DNA of 64,000 nt from Streptomyces kurssanovii (GCF_014649695.1 NZ_BMTN01000001.1:744001-808000), one strand, 5' to 3'. Counted from the first letter of the stretch, positions 44,401 to 53,365 are shown. Numbers and translations are program-made. The notes: generated by a model from the sequence alone, not told the origin.

Positions 44401-45207
44401 CTGGCCACCCAGGGCTTCCGCACCGTCGAGGCCCGCACCGGCACCCGCCTCGCGGACCTGGCGGCCGAGCACGAGGGCAAGCAGGTCACCTTCGCCGACA
44501 CCCAGGCGGCGCCCGTCCCCGTCATCACCTCTCCCGAGTGGTCGGGGTCGGAGTCCGGCGGGCGCCGCTACTCGCCGTTCACCATCAACGTCGAACGCCT
44601 CAAGCCCTGGCACACCCTCACGGGCCGGCAGCACTTCTTCCTCGACCACGACTGGATCGCGGAACTGGGGGAGTGGTTGCCGGTCTACCGGCCACCGCTG
44701 AACATGCACGCCCTGTTCGGCGAGCCCCAGGTCGGGGACACGGGCGAACTCGGCATCGCGGTGCGCTACCTGACCCCGCACAACAAGTGGTCCATCCACT
44801 CCGAGTACCAGGACAACCTGTTCATGCTCTCCCTCTCGCGCGGCGGGCCGACGGTGTGGATGAGCCGGGAGGACGCGGCGAAGATCGGTGTGGCGGACAA
44901 CGAGTGGATCGAGGCGGTCAACCGCAACGGCGTCGTCGTCGCCCGCGCGGTGGTCTCCCACCGGATGCCGGAGGGCACCGTCTACATGCACCACGCGCAG
45001 GACCGGCTCATCGACGTCCCCCGCACGGAGACCAACGGACGGCGCGGTGGGATCCACAACTCACTCACCCGGCTGCTGATCAAACCCAGTCACCTCATCG
45101 GCGGCTACGCCCAGCTGTCGTACGCCTTCAACTACCTGGGCCCCACCGGAAACCAGCGCGACGAGGTCACCGTCATCCGCCGCCGCTCCCAGGAGGTGAC
45201 GTACTGA
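41497..45207 (+). CDS. narG: respiratory nitrate reductase alpha subunit (operon B)
   Basis: A 1236-residue NarG from GTG 41497 (ATG 41533 is an alternative). All landmarks of the operon A copy are present: THGVNCTGSCSWKVYVKDG, RGCPRGAAFSWYTY, SFYDWYADLP, and TGRQHFF near the C-terminus. By eye the two copies are about 70-75% identical, so they are old paralogues rather than a recent duplication. The N-terminus differs most. It starts a complete narGHJI operon that ends in a cupin gene. No DevR-like box is visible upstream, so the two operons may respond to different signals. Confidence 0.95.
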   Translation: MSTETDSGPRAGMDGPLADALVRSRRFFTRAEVSDDGRTLHRIGGRGADGFYRDRWSHDKVVRSTHGVNCTGSCSWKVYVKDGIITWEAQQTDYPSVGPDRPEYEPRGCPRGAAFSWYTYSPTRVRYPYVRGVLLQMYREAKQRLGDPVLAWADVVSDPERSRRYKSVRGKGGLVRAGWDEVAEMIAAAHVHTIKAYGPDRLAGFSPIPAMSMVSHAAGARFYSLLGGAMLSFYDWYADLPVASPQVFGDQTDVPESGDWWDAGYLIMWGSNLPVTRTPDAHWMAEARYRGQKVVAVAPDYADNVKFADEWLAAQPGTDGALAMAMGHVILKEFFVDRETQSFASYVKRYTDLPFLVTLDESEPGTYTPGKFLTAADLGGVEAAAENAEFKTVMLDAVTGRPVVPNGTLGHRYGESGMGKWNLDLGEVDPLLSADGGREAPVAVELPRFDTPDGKAGRLLRGVPVRQVGGKTVTTVFDLLLAQYGVAREDLPGRWPAGYDDPAEPYTPAWQEAITGVAAEKAARIAREFAANAKESGGRSMIIMGAGTNHWFHSDTIYRAFLTLTTLTGCQGVNGGGWAHYVGQEKVRPITGYSALATAADWNRPARQMIQTAYWYLHTDQFRYDPFSADTLAAASAGGTFAGRSSADVIAQSARLGWMPSYPTFDRNPLTIAADAEAAGREVGPYVVDELKAGRLRFAAEDPDAPENFPRVLTVWRANLLGSSAKGNEYFLKHLLGTDSAVSAIEAPEDARPRDVVWREQAPTGKLDLLLSMDFRMTSTTLYSDVVLPAATWYEKHDLNTTDMHPFVNSFNPAISPPWQTRTDWDAFNTIARAFSRLAANHLGTVTDVVAAPLLHDTPDAMATPHGRVKDWKAGECEPVPGRTMPKLISVERDYAAVAEKMTALGPLLDSLGATTKGVTFKVDRELEYLRHKNGTVHGGVADGRPSIARDVQACEAILALSGTTNGHLATQGFRTVEARTGTRLADLAAEHEGKQVTFADTQAAPVPVITSPEWSGSESGGRRYSPFTINVERLKPWHTLTGRQHFFLDHDWIAELGEWLPVYRPPLNMHALFGEPQVGDTGELGIAVRYLTPHNKWSIHSEYQDNLFMLSLSRGGPTVWMSREDAAKIGVADNEWIEAVNRNGVVVARAVVSHRMPEGTVYMHHAQDRLIDVPRTETNGRRGGIHNSLTRLLIKPSHLIGGYAQLSYAFNYLGPTGNQRDEVTVIRRRSQEVTY

Positions 45208-46928
45208 TGAAGGTCATGGCCCAGATGGCGATGGTGATGAACCTCGACAAGTGCATCGGCTGCCACACCTGCTCCGTCACCTGCAAGCAGGCGTGGACCA
45301 ACCGCAGCGGAGTCGAGTACGTCTGGTTCAACAACGTCGAGACCCGCCCCGGTCAGGGCTATCCGCGCCGCTACGAGGATCAGGAAACCTGGAAGGGTGG
45401 CTGGGAACTGAACAAGCGCGGCCGGCTCACGCTCAAGGCGGGTGGCCGGTTCAAAAAGCTGATCACCATCTTCTCCAACCCGAAGCTGCCCTCCCTCGAC
45501 GACTACTACCAGCCCTGGACCTACGACTACGAGACCCTGACCAACGCGCCGCTCCAGGAGCACACCCCCGTCGCCCGGCCCAAGTCGCTGATCACCGGCA
45601 AGGACATGAAGATCACCTGGTCGGCGAACTGGGACGACAACCTCGGCGGAGCGCCGGAGCACGGCGACAAGGACGTCCTGCTCGCCGAGATCTCCGAGAA
45701 GGTGAAGTTCGAGTTCGAGCAAACCTTCATGTTCTACCTTCCCCGCATCTGCGAGCACTGCCTCAACCCCTCCTGCGCCGCCTCCTGCCCCTCGGGGGCG
45801 ATCTACAAGCGCAGTGAGGACGGCATCGTCCTGGTCGACCAGGACCGCTGCCGCGGCTGGCGCATGTGCGTCACCGGCTGCCCGTACAAGAAGGTCTACT
45901 TCAACCACCGCACCGGCAAGGCCGAGAAGTGCACCTTCTGCTTCCCGCGCGTCGAGGTCGGTCTGCCCACGGTCTGCGCCGAGACCTGCGTGGGACGCCT
46001 GCGCTACATCGGCCTGGTCCTGTACGACGCGGACCGCGTCCTCGAGGCCGCCTCCGTCCCTGACGACACCGAACTGTACGAGGCTCAGCGCAGTATCCTC
46101 CTGGACCCGAACGACCCGGGCGTCATGGCGGCCGCCGAGAGTGACGGCATCCCACGCGACTGGATCGAGGCCGCGCAGCGCTCCCCGGTCCACGCCCTCA
46201 TCAACACCTACAAGGTCGCCCTGCCGCTGCACCCGGAGTACCGCACCATGCCGATGGTCTGGTACATCCCGCCGCTGTCCCCGGTCGTCGACGCGGTCAG
46301 CGGCACCGGCCACGACGCGGAGGACCGCAACAATCTTTTCGCCGCCATCGACGCCATGCGTATCCCCGTCGAGTACCTTGCCGAGCTGTTCACCGCCGGT
46401 GACCCGGTGCCCGTCGACTCCGTACTGCGACGGCTGGCCGCCATGCGCAGTTACATGCGCGACATCAACTTCGGCCGCGAGCCCGACGCTTCCATCCCCG
46501 CCGCGGTCGGCATGAGCGAGGAGGAGATGTACGAGATGTACCGGCTCCTCGCCTTGGCCAAGTACGACGAGCGCTACGTCATCCCGCCGGCGCACGCGGA
46601 GAAGGCCCATGGCCTGGAGGAACTGGCCACCGAGTGCAGCCTGGACTACGAGGGTGGGCCAGGTATGGGCGGCTCCGGACCGTTCGGTGAGGCATCCGGC
46701 GGCGCCTCCCCGGTCGCCGTGGAGAACTTCCGCATGCTGCACGCCCGCCAGACAGGCGACTCCGTCACCGACCCCGCGGACAAGGCCAGCCGGGTCAACC
46801 TCCTCAACTGGGACGGCAAGAGCACGCCCAAGGGCTTGTTCCCCGACCGCCCAGGAGGTGAGGGCGGCCCCCCGGCGGAGCTGATGGACGGCACCGACCC
46901 GAACGCCGAGAGCGAGCCGAAGCCATGA
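45207..46928 (+). CDS. narH: respiratory nitrate reductase beta subunit (operon B)
   Basis: A 573-residue NarH whose ATG overlaps the narG stop by one base (TGATG). The four cysteine groups are CIGCHTCSVTCKQAW, CEHCLNPSCAASCPSG, CRGWRMCVTGCPYKK and CTFCFPR...CAETCVGRLRYIG. It has a C-terminal extension of about 50 residues beyond the operon A copy (GGPGMGGSGPFGEASGG and SVTDPADKASRVNLLNWDGK). The tail resembles the C-terminus found in many actinobacterial NarH proteins, so the operon A copy is probably the shortened one. Confidence 0.95.
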   Translation: MKVMAQMAMVMNLDKCIGCHTCSVTCKQAWTNRSGVEYVWFNNVETRPGQGYPRRYEDQETWKGGWELNKRGRLTLKAGGRFKKLITIFSNPKLPSLDDYYQPWTYDYETLTNAPLQEHTPVARPKSLITGKDMKITWSANWDDNLGGAPEHGDKDVLLAEISEKVKFEFEQTFMFYLPRICEHCLNPSCAASCPSGAIYKRSEDGIVLVDQDRCRGWRMCVTGCPYKKVYFNHRTGKAEKCTFCFPRVEVGLPTVCAETCVGRLRYIGLVLYDADRVLEAASVPDDTELYEAQRSILLDPNDPGVMAAAESDGIPRDWIEAAQRSPVHALINTYKVALPLHPEYRTMPMVWYIPPLSPVVDAVSGTGHDAEDRNNLFAAIDAMRIPVEYLAELFTAGDPVPVDSVLRRLAAMRSYMRDINFGREPDASIPAAVGMSEEEMYEMYRLLALAKYDERYVIPPAHAEKAHGLEELATECSLDYEGGPGMGGSGPFGEASGGASPVAVENFRMLHARQTGDSVTDPADKASRVNLLNWDGKSTPKGLFPDRPGGEGGPPAELMDGTDPNAESEPKP

Positions 46929-47569
46929 CCCCTCGCACCGCCGCCCCCATGTCGGCGCCGGCCTGGCAGATCCATTCGCTGCTGCTGGCCTACCCCGACG
47001 AGGACCTCGACGGGCACATCCAGCTGGCCCGCCGAGTCGCAACCGGCCTACCCCGGACGGTCGCTGCCCCCCTGCGCCGGTTCCTGGACCACGCGGAGGC
47101 CACCGCGACCGCAGACCTGGCCACCGAGTACGTCACCGTCTTCGACCACCGCAAGCGGTGCTGCCCCTTCCTCACGTACTACGTCCACGGAGACACCCGC
47201 AAGCGCGGAGTCGCGCTACTGAGCATGAAGCAGACCTACGCCGCCGCCGGACTGCGGCTGTCCGACGACGAACTCCCCGACCACCTGGCCGTCGTTCTGG
47301 AATTCGCCGCAACCGAACCGGAAGCCGGCCGAAAGCTGCTGCTGGAGCACCGGGCCGGGCTGGAGCTGCTGCGCCTGGCCCTGCACGACGCGACCGCCTC
47401 TTGGGCGCATGTCCTCGACTCGGTGTCCGCGACCCTGCCGCCGCTGGCGGGAGACGAGCGGGAGGCTGTCGCCCGGCTGGCAGCCGAGGGGCCACCCGAG
47501 GAACAGGTCGGCCTGGCACCCTTCGCGCCGCCCTCGTACATGCCCGACCCGGTGGGAGGCCGCCGATGA
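46925..47569 (+). CDS. narJ: nitrate reductase assembly chaperone NarJ (operon B)
   Basis: A 214-residue chaperone that overlaps narH by 4 bases. IHSLLLAYPDEDLDGHIQLA opens it, then LTYYVHGDTRKRGVALL and PDHLAVVLEFAATEPEAG. It is 39 residues shorter than the operon A copy because it lacks the Pro-rich tail. Its stop overlaps the narI ATG. Confidence 0.93.
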   Translation: MTPRTAAPMSAPAWQIHSLLLAYPDEDLDGHIQLARRVATGLPRTVAAPLRRFLDHAEATATADLATEYVTVFDHRKRCCPFLTYYVHGDTRKRGVALLSMKQTYAAAGLRLSDDELPDHLAVVLEFAATEPEAGRKLLLEHRAGLELLRLALHDATASWAHVLDSVSATLPPLAGDEREAVARLAAEGPPEEQVGLAPFAPPSYMPDPVGGRR

Positions 47570-48351
47570 ACCCGATGACCACCGCACCGACGGAGCCGGC
47601 GCTTCAGCACGCGGCCGCCGAACCCGGCACACTCGGCGTCCTGCTCTGGGTGATCCTGCCCTACGTCGTCCTGGTGCTGTTCATCGGCGGCCACGTCTGG
47701 CGCTACCGCTACGACAAGTTCGGCTGGACCACCCGCTCCTCCCAGCTCTACGAAAGCAGGCTCCTACGCATCGGCAGCCCCCTGTTCCACTTCGGCATCC
47801 TGGTGGTACTCATCGGCCACATCGGCGGCCTGCTGATCCCCCACAGTTGGACGGAAGCCCTGGGCATCACCGAGCACACCTATCACGTCACCGCCGTCGT
47901 CCTGGGAACCATCGCCGGGGTGAGCACACTCGGCGGACTGGCCATCCTCATCTATCGCCGCCGCACCGTCGGACCCGTCTTCAGCGCCACCACCCGCAAC
48001 GACAAACTGATGTACGTCATGCTCACCCTCGCCCTGGTGCTGGGCCTGGCCGCTACCGTGGCCGCCAACTTCATCGGCGGCGGCTACGACTACCGGACCA
48101 CGATCTCCCCCTGGTTCCGGTCGATCTTCTACCTCCGGCCCGACCCCGGGCTGATGACCGGTGTACCGCTGCTGTTCCAGCTCCACGCGCTCAGCGCGCT
48201 GGCGCTGTTCGCCATCTGGCCGTTCACCCGGCTGGTCCACATGCTCACCGCACCTCTCGGCTACCTCACCCGCCCCTACATCGTCTACCGCAGCCGTGAC
48301 ACGCAGCTCGGCACACGAGCCCCACGGCGAGGATGGGAACGCGTCCGATGA
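47566..48351 (+). CDS. narI: nitrate reductase gamma subunit (operon B)
   Basis: A 261-residue cytochrome b with five predicted helices, from ATG 47566. Heme ligand candidates are in GSPLFHFGILVVLIGHIGGL and FQLHALSALALFAIWPFTRL followed by VHML. The stop overlaps the start of a cupin gene, so a fifth gene belongs to this operon. Confidence 0.94.
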   Translation: MNPMTTAPTEPALQHAAAEPGTLGVLLWVILPYVVLVLFIGGHVWRYRYDKFGWTTRSSQLYESRLLRIGSPLFHFGILVVLIGHIGGLLIPHSWTEALGITEHTYHVTAVVLGTIAGVSTLGGLAILIYRRRTVGPVFSATTRNDKLMYVMLTLALVLGLAATVAANFIGGGYDYRTTISPWFRSIFYLRPDPGLMTGVPLLFQLHALSALALFAIWPFTRLVHMLTAPLGYLTRPYIVYRSRDTQLGTRAPRRGWERVR

Positions 48352-48701
48352 ACGATCACCACCCCGCTCACCCGGCCGGTGAGATCACCGCACTGCGAAG
48401 CACCGGAGAGGAACTCCTGACCGACGCGGCGTCGGCCGGCTCCGGACGGGGGGCGCGGACCGTCGTCGCCCTCCCCGGGCTCCGCGTTACCCTGCTCGCC
48501 CTGTCCCGGGGCCGGGAGCTGGCCGAGCACCGGGCGCCGGGGGCGGCCACGTTGCTGTGCCTGTCCGGCCGGGTGACCCTGAGTACAGCCGACCGCAGTT
48601 GGCGCCTGGAGCCGGACGACATCGTCGACATCCCTGACCAGCGGCACCAGTTGGTCGCCGAGACGGACGCGCTGGTCCTGCTCACTGTCAGACTGGACTG
48701 A
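48348..48701 (+). CDS. cupin-domain protein, fifth gene of nar operon B
   Basis: A 117-residue protein from ATG 48348, which overlaps the narI stop by 4 bases. The central part LAEHRAPGAATLLCLSGRVT and DDIVDIPDQRHQLVAETDAL fits the two short motifs of a small cupin barrel, with a His/Glu set that could hold a metal. Operon A has no such gene. Its role in nitrate reduction is unknown, and sensing or metal binding are possible. Confidence 0.75.
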   Translation: MNDHHPAHPAGEITALRSTGEELLTDAASAGSGRGARTVVALPGLRVTLLALSRGRELAEHRAPGAATLLCLSGRVTLSTADRSWRLEPDDIVDIPDQRHQLVAETDALVLLTVRLD

Positions 48702-48797
48702 CCGCTGCACCGAACGGCTCGCACAGCTCGCGCGAGCTACGGGGTCTCCCTGCGCCGGCCGCAGTGATCCACGGGCAACGATGCACAGATACCTGGT

Positions 48798-49342
48798 TCA
48801 TTGCGCCTGCAAGCCGTACGCGCGGAACTGGTCGCGGACGCGCTCGACCAGTGCGGCGCTGGGAACGGGGTTGTCGCGGAAGGGGAAAGGGATGCCGAGG
48901 GTGTCGTACTTGTGGGCACCGAGCTTGTGAAAGGGGAGGACATCGACGCGGTTGACGTTGTCCAGCCTCGTGAGGAAGTGGCCCAGCCCGTCTACGGCGA
49001 CGGGGTCGGCGGTCCAGCCCGGCACGAGGACGTACCGGATCCAGACGGGGACACCGAGCCGGTTGAGGCGGGTGGCGAAGTCGAGAGTGGGCGCGAGGTG
49101 GCCGCCGGTCAGGCGTCGGTAGACGCCGGCGTCGAAGGACTTGATGTCGAGCAGCACGAGGTCGGTATCAGCCAGGAGAGCGTCGTCGGCCCGAGCGCCC
49201 AGGGCACCGGAGGTGTCCAGGGCTGTGTGCAGGCCGAGCTCCTTGCACCGGTGCAATACCTCGGCTGTGAAGGCGGGCTGAAGCAGGGGCTCGCCTCCGG
49301 TCAGGGTCACCCCTCCGCAGGGGGCTGGACGGTCACAGTCAT
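48798..49342 (-). pseudogene. pflA: pyruvate formate-lyase activating enzyme with internal deletion
   Basis: The C-terminal two thirds of PflA are intact: GGVTLTGGEPLLQPAFTAEV, then ALDTSGALG, DLVLLDIKSFD and FHKLGAHKYDTLGIPF. A likely native start (ATG 49342, MTVTVQPP) lies just upstream but hits a stop after 11 codons. Between the two, about 70-80 codons are missing, including the CxxxCxxC cluster that binds SAM. The enzyme cannot make its glycyl radical. Its partner, pyruvate formate-lyase, is not in the window. Confidence 0.8.
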
Positions 49343-49483
49343 GTCGTCATCTCCAGGGCCGGGACGGAGGCGAGGTGGGCGATCGCTCCTTCTCCCTGTG
49401 ATGCTCCTCGTGGGCCGTGCCGCGGGGGCAGAGCCGAACAGGCAGGCGGTGGCCGCTGTCCGGCCCCGGTGAGCCGCGCGGGG

Positions 49484-49499
49484 AGGGCCAGAGGTCCCT
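49484..49499. promoter_or_regulatory. DevR-like palindrome upstream of pflA remnant
   Basis: AGGGCCAGAGGTCCCT, about 142 bases before the old pflA ATG. It fits the shared pattern exactly. Confidence 0.62.
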
Positions 49500-49507
49500 C
49501 GCACATC

Positions 49508-49523
49508 TGGGACCACAGGCCCT
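49508..49523. promoter_or_regulatory. second DevR-like palindrome upstream of pflA remnant
   Basis: TGGGACCACAGGCCCT, with its centre 24 bases from the centre of the previous box. Paired boxes are common for DosR-type regulators. Confidence 0.58.
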
Positions 49524-49614
49524 CCCCGCGGCGTCACCCGCCGGATCCGGTCGCTTCGGCCGGGGCTCATGACGGCGTGGCCGTCCCTGCCCGCCATGCA
49601 GCACGTTGCGGTGG

Positions 49615-52317
49615 TTACGCGCTCGCGTCGGTGCCGTTCGCCTCCAGAGCTGCCCGGCCGGCCTCCAGGCGGGCCACCGGGATGCGGAAGGGCGAGCAGG
49701 AGACGTAGTCCAGTCCGGTGTCGTGGAAGAAGTGGACCGAGGCGGGGTCGCCTCCGTGCTCTCCGCACACGCCGATCTTCAGGTCCGGTCGGGCTGCCCG
49801 GCCCTCATCGACCGCGATCCGCACCAGCCGGCCTACGCCTTCGCGGTCGATCGTCTCGAACGGGGAGACGGGGAAGATGCCCTTGTCGAGGTACGCGGAG
49901 AAGAACGCGGCCTCGACGTCGTCGCGGGAGAAGCCCCAGGTGGTCTGCGTCAGGTCGTTCGTGCCGAAGGAGAAGAACTCCGCCTCCTTCGCGATCCGGC
50001 CCGCGGTGAGAGCGGCCCTGGGCAGTTCGATCATGGTTCCGACCGGGCACGCGATGTCGATTCCCGTCTCTTCCGAAACCTGCGCGAGGATCTGGTCCAC
50101 TTCCTCCCGTATGAGGTGGAATTCCTCGACCGCGTCCACCAGTGGGACCATGATCTCCGCCCGGGGGTCGCCGCCCGCCCGCCTGCGCGTGACGATGGCC
50201 TCGGCGAGGGCTCGCAGCTGCATGGCCACGAGCCCTGGAACGACGAGCCCCAGGCGCACGCCGCGCAGGCCGAGCATCGGGTTCTCCTCGTGCATGCGTG
50301 TGACGGCCGCCAGGAGTTCGGTGTCGTGCGGGTCGGGTGGCGTGCCGAGGGCTTCGCCGCGGGCGAGACGGACGGCGAGTTCCGTACGGTCCGGCAGGAA
50401 CTCGTGCAGCGGCGGGTCGAGCAGCCGGACGGTGACCGGCAGCCCGTCCATCGCTTCGAGGATGCCGGTGAAGTCCTGCCTCTGGAGCGGCAGCAGCGCG
50501 GCGAGTGCCGCCTCGCGTTCGGTGTCCCCGTGCGCGAGGATCATCGCCTCGACGAGGGGGCGCCGGTCGCCGAGGAACATGTGCTCGGTGCGGCACAGGC
50601 CGATTCCCTGGGCGCCGAAGCGACGGGCGCGGGCCGCGTCCTCGGGGGTGTCGGCGTTCGCCCGCACCTCCAGGCGCCGTACGGCGTCCGCCCGCCGCAT
50701 GAGCCGGTGCACATCACGCACCGGCTGCCGGGCCGCGCCGTCGGCCGGCAGCACGCCGCCCTCGTCGAAGTACCGCATGACCTCGGAGTCGACCAGAGGC
50801 ACGGAGCCGAGGCGCACCACGCCTTCCGACCCGTCGACGGAGACGACCGTGCCTTCGGGAACGGTCACGTCACCGGCGGTGAAGCGCCGCTGGCGCGTGT
50901 CCACGGTGATGTCCTCCGCCCCGCACACGCACACCTTGCCCATGCCGCGTGCGACGACCGCGGCGTGGCTGGTCTTTCCGCCCCGGCTGGTGAGCACCGC
51001 CTGGGCGGCGACCATGCCCGGCAGGTCATCGGGCGTCGTCTCCTGCCGTACCAGCACCACCTTCTCTCCGGCGGCCGCCCTGCGGACCGCTTCCGCCGAG
51101 TCGAAGACAGCCGCGCCCACGGCCGCTCCCGGAGATGCGGGCACGCCTCGCGCGATGACCTCGCTCGTGTCCGCGGCGGCGAAGCGGGGGAACATCAGCC
51201 GTGCGAGCCCCTCACCGCTCACCCGGCCCAGCGCCTCCCGCTCGCTGATGAGTCCTTCGTCGGCGAGCTGGGAGGCGATGGTGAAGGCGGCCTGGGCGGT
51301 GCGCTTGCCGACGCGGGTCTGGAGCATCCACAGTTTGCCGCGTTCGATGGTGAACTCGATGTCGCACAAGTCGCGGTAATGGGCCTCCAGTTGGTCCATG
51401 TAGCCGCGCAGCCGCGTGAACGACGTGGGGTCGAGGCCGGCCAGTTCCTGGAGGGGCACGGTGTTACGGACGCCGGAGACGACGTCCTCGCCCTGGGCGT
51501 TGGGCAGGTAGTCGCCGTAGACACCTGGCCGGCCGGTGGCCGGATCGCGGGTGAAGGCGACGCCGCTGCCGGAGTCGGGGCCGAGATTGCCGAACACCAT
51601 GGTCTGGACGGTGACGGCGGTGCCCAGGTCGTCAGGGATGTGCTCGCGGCGGCGGTAGAGGCGTGCGCGCTCGCTGTTCCAGGAGGTGAAGACGGCAAGG
51701 ACCGCCCGCCGCAGTTGCTCGGCCGGATCCTGCGGGAACTCCTCGCCGGTCTTCTCCCGGATCAGGTCCTTGAAGGTCTCGACGAGCCGGATGAGGTCGC
51801 AGGTGTCCAGATGTGTGTCGTCGCTGCGGTGGTGCTGCTCCTTGACGGCGGTCAGCGCGTGCTCGAAGTGGGAGCTGTCCACGCCCATGACCGTACTGCC
51901 GAACATCTGCACAAGGCGCCGGTAGGAGTCCCAGGCGAAGCGTTCGCGCTCGGGTGTCTTGGCCAGGCCCAGGACCGCGTAGTCGTTCAGCCCGATGTCG
52001 AGGATGGTCTCCATCATGCCCGGCATCGAGAACTTCGCCCCCGAGCGGACCGACAGCAGCAGCGGGTCGTCCACCTGCCCCAGCCGCTTTCCCGACGCCC
52101 GCTCCAGCGCCGCGAGATGCTCGCCGATCCGCCGGTGGAGGCCGACCGGAGGCCGGCCCGTGGTGAGGAAGATCCGACAGGCTTCGGTGGTGACGATGAA
52201 GCCGGGCGGGACAGGCAGGCCCATCCGCGCCATCTCCGCCAGGTTCGCGCCCTTGCCTCCCAGGAGATCGACCATGTCCCGGCCGCCCTCGGAGAAGTCG
52301 TACACATAGTTGGCCAT
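49615..52317 (-). CDS. ppdK: pyruvate, phosphate dikinase
   Basis: A 900-residue enzyme from ATG 52317 that interconverts pyruvate and phosphoenolpyruvate with ATP, phosphate and PPi. The ATP-grasp region opens with GGKGANLAEMARMGLPVPPG. The phosphohistidine domain has LTSRGGKTSHAAVVARGMGK (catalytic His in TSHAA) near residue 455. The C-terminal barrel includes GLCRTEHMF, GTNDLTQTTWGFSRDD and IGVCGEHGGDP (general-acid Cys). The length is typical. In a low-oxygen locus it could save energy by making ATP from PEP, or supply PEP. Confidence 0.96.
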   Translation of the reverse strand: MANYVYDFSEGGRDMVDLLGGKGANLAEMARMGLPVPPGFIVTTEACRIFLTTGRPPVGLHRRIGEHLAALERASGKRLGQVDDPLLLSVRSGAKFSMPGMMETILDIGLNDYAVLGLAKTPERERFAWDSYRRLVQMFGSTVMGVDSSHFEHALTAVKEQHHRSDDTHLDTCDLIRLVETFKDLIREKTGEEFPQDPAEQLRRAVLAVFTSWNSERARLYRRREHIPDDLGTAVTVQTMVFGNLGPDSGSGVAFTRDPATGRPGVYGDYLPNAQGEDVVSGVRNTVPLQELAGLDPTSFTRLRGYMDQLEAHYRDLCDIEFTIERGKLWMLQTRVGKRTAQAAFTIASQLADEGLISEREALGRVSGEGLARLMFPRFAAADTSEVIARGVPASPGAAVGAAVFDSAEAVRRAAAGEKVVLVRQETTPDDLPGMVAAQAVLTSRGGKTSHAAVVARGMGKVCVCGAEDITVDTRQRRFTAGDVTVPEGTVVSVDGSEGVVRLGSVPLVDSEVMRYFDEGGVLPADGAARQPVRDVHRLMRRADAVRRLEVRANADTPEDAARARRFGAQGIGLCRTEHMFLGDRRPLVEAMILAHGDTEREAALAALLPLQRQDFTGILEAMDGLPVTVRLLDPPLHEFLPDRTELAVRLARGEALGTPPDPHDTELLAAVTRMHEENPMLGLRGVRLGLVVPGLVAMQLRALAEAIVTRRRAGGDPRAEIMVPLVDAVEEFHLIREEVDQILAQVSEETGIDIACPVGTMIELPRAALTAGRIAKEAEFFSFGTNDLTQTTWGFSRDDVEAAFFSAYLDKGIFPVSPFETIDREGVGRLVRIAVDEGRAARPDLKIGVCGEHGGDPASVHFFHDTGLDYVSCSPFRIPVARLEAGRAALEANGTDASA

Positions 52318-52403
52318 GGCTGCTCGCCTGTCTCTTCGGTGGGTTCCGGGTCCCCATGAGCGGGGCGGGCATGCGGGCCCGTGGTCAGGAGCGGCCGGTC
52401 CGC

Positions 52404-53276
52404 TCAGTCATGCGGCACCACTGCCACGGGAGCCAGGGAGTGGTGGATGACGGCATGGGTGACGGCCCCTATGTGGGTGCCGATCCGCGCGCGCCGGTTC
52501 TTGCGGCCCACTACGACCAGCCGGGCGTCGCGTGACGCCTTCGCGAGGTCCTGCGCCGGCCTGCCCTGGTGGCATTCACGGACCACGGAAACACCCGGAT
52601 ACTTCTCCGTCCACGGGGCCAGCGCCTCGTCGAGCGCCACGCTCGCGTCCTGGGCGATCTCCGACATGAGCAGGGGCAGGGCGCCGCCCATGTCCGGCCC
52701 GTAGACCGCCGGAACGGCCCAGGTGTGAAGCACCCGCAGAGCGCAGCCGTACCGGTCGGCCGCGGCGAAGCCGAAGGCGAGCACCTCGTCAGCGGGTGCG
52801 GACACGTCCAGGCCGAGCACCACCTCTCCGGCAGAAGGGTCTTTCCCGGCCTCCGGGCCGTGGTGCGGGCGGACGAGGACGACGGGGCGCTGGATGCGTG
52901 CGAGCACGGCCAGCGACACGGACCCGGCGAGGAAGCCGGCCAGTCCGCCCAGGCCACGGGAACCGAGCACCAGCACCTCCGCCTCGTCCGCGGCGGCACA
53001 CAGATCTTCCACCGGGTCACCCGAGACCCACTCGGTCTCGACATCGAGGCCCGGGTGACGGCGCTTCAGCCGCCTCTGCGCCGTGCCGAGCGCCCGCTCA
53101 CCCCACCCCCGGGCCGTCGCCGGGTCCACCAGACGCGTACGCGGGTCCTCGTCCTTGCTCCAGACCTGGAGCAGCCGCAGCGGCACAGCGCGGCGCACTG
53201 CCTCCTCGGCAGCCCACTCTGTGGCGGCGAGGCTTTCACGGGATCCGTCGACGCCGACGGTGACAGTGCGGGACAT
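52404..53276 (-). CDS. tandem universal stress protein (UspA family)
   Basis: A 290-residue protein with two Usp domains, from ATG 53276. Domain 1 runs from VTVGVDGSRESLAATEWA to VLGSRGLGGLAGFLAGSVS. Domain 2 ends with VVVGRKNRRARIGTHIGAVT followed by HAVIHHSLAPVAVVPHD. The G-x2-G-x9-G-(S/T) ATP site pattern is clear in domain 1. Such proteins are among the most induced in DevR regulons. It is divergent from a second Usp gene, with three DevR-like boxes between the two. Confidence 0.92.
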   Translation of the reverse strand: MSRTVTVGVDGSRESLAATEWAAEEAVRRAVPLRLLQVWSKDEDPRTRLVDPATARGWGERALGTAQRRLKRRHPGLDVETEWVSGDPVEDLCAAADEAEVLVLGSRGLGGLAGFLAGSVSLAVLARIQRPVVLVRPHHGPEAGKDPSAGEVVLGLDVSAPADEVLAFGFAAADRYGCALRVLHTWAVPAVYGPDMGGALPLLMSEIAQDASVALDEALAPWTEKYPGVSVVRECHQGRPAQDLAKASRDARLVVVGRKNRRARIGTHIGAVTHAVIHHSLAPVAVVPHD

Positions 53277-53345
53277 GAGTAGCTCCTTGAGAGAACGGGG
53301 GCGGGTCTGCACCTCCACAGTGGCCTCCCCGCATCACGCCGCAGA

Positions 53346-53361
53346 GGGGCCACAAGTCCCT
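53346..53361. promoter_or_regulatory. DevR-like palindrome, Usp intergenic region (1)
   Basis: GGGGCCACAAGTCCCT, 70 bases before the leftward Usp start. Confidence 0.55.
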
Positions 53362-53365
53362 GTCA

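Larger units (their letters stand above)
49343..49614. other. intergenic with two DevR-like boxes
   Basis: About 270 bases between the pflA remnant and the end of ppdK. It contains boxes at 49484 and 49508 and no gene. The boxes are at promoter distance from the pflA start. Confidence 0.5.

Noticed and set aside
49606-52359. Rightward 917-residue frame opposite ppdK
   Set aside because: Shadow of a highly conserved enzyme; its composition is typical of antisense high-GC frames.
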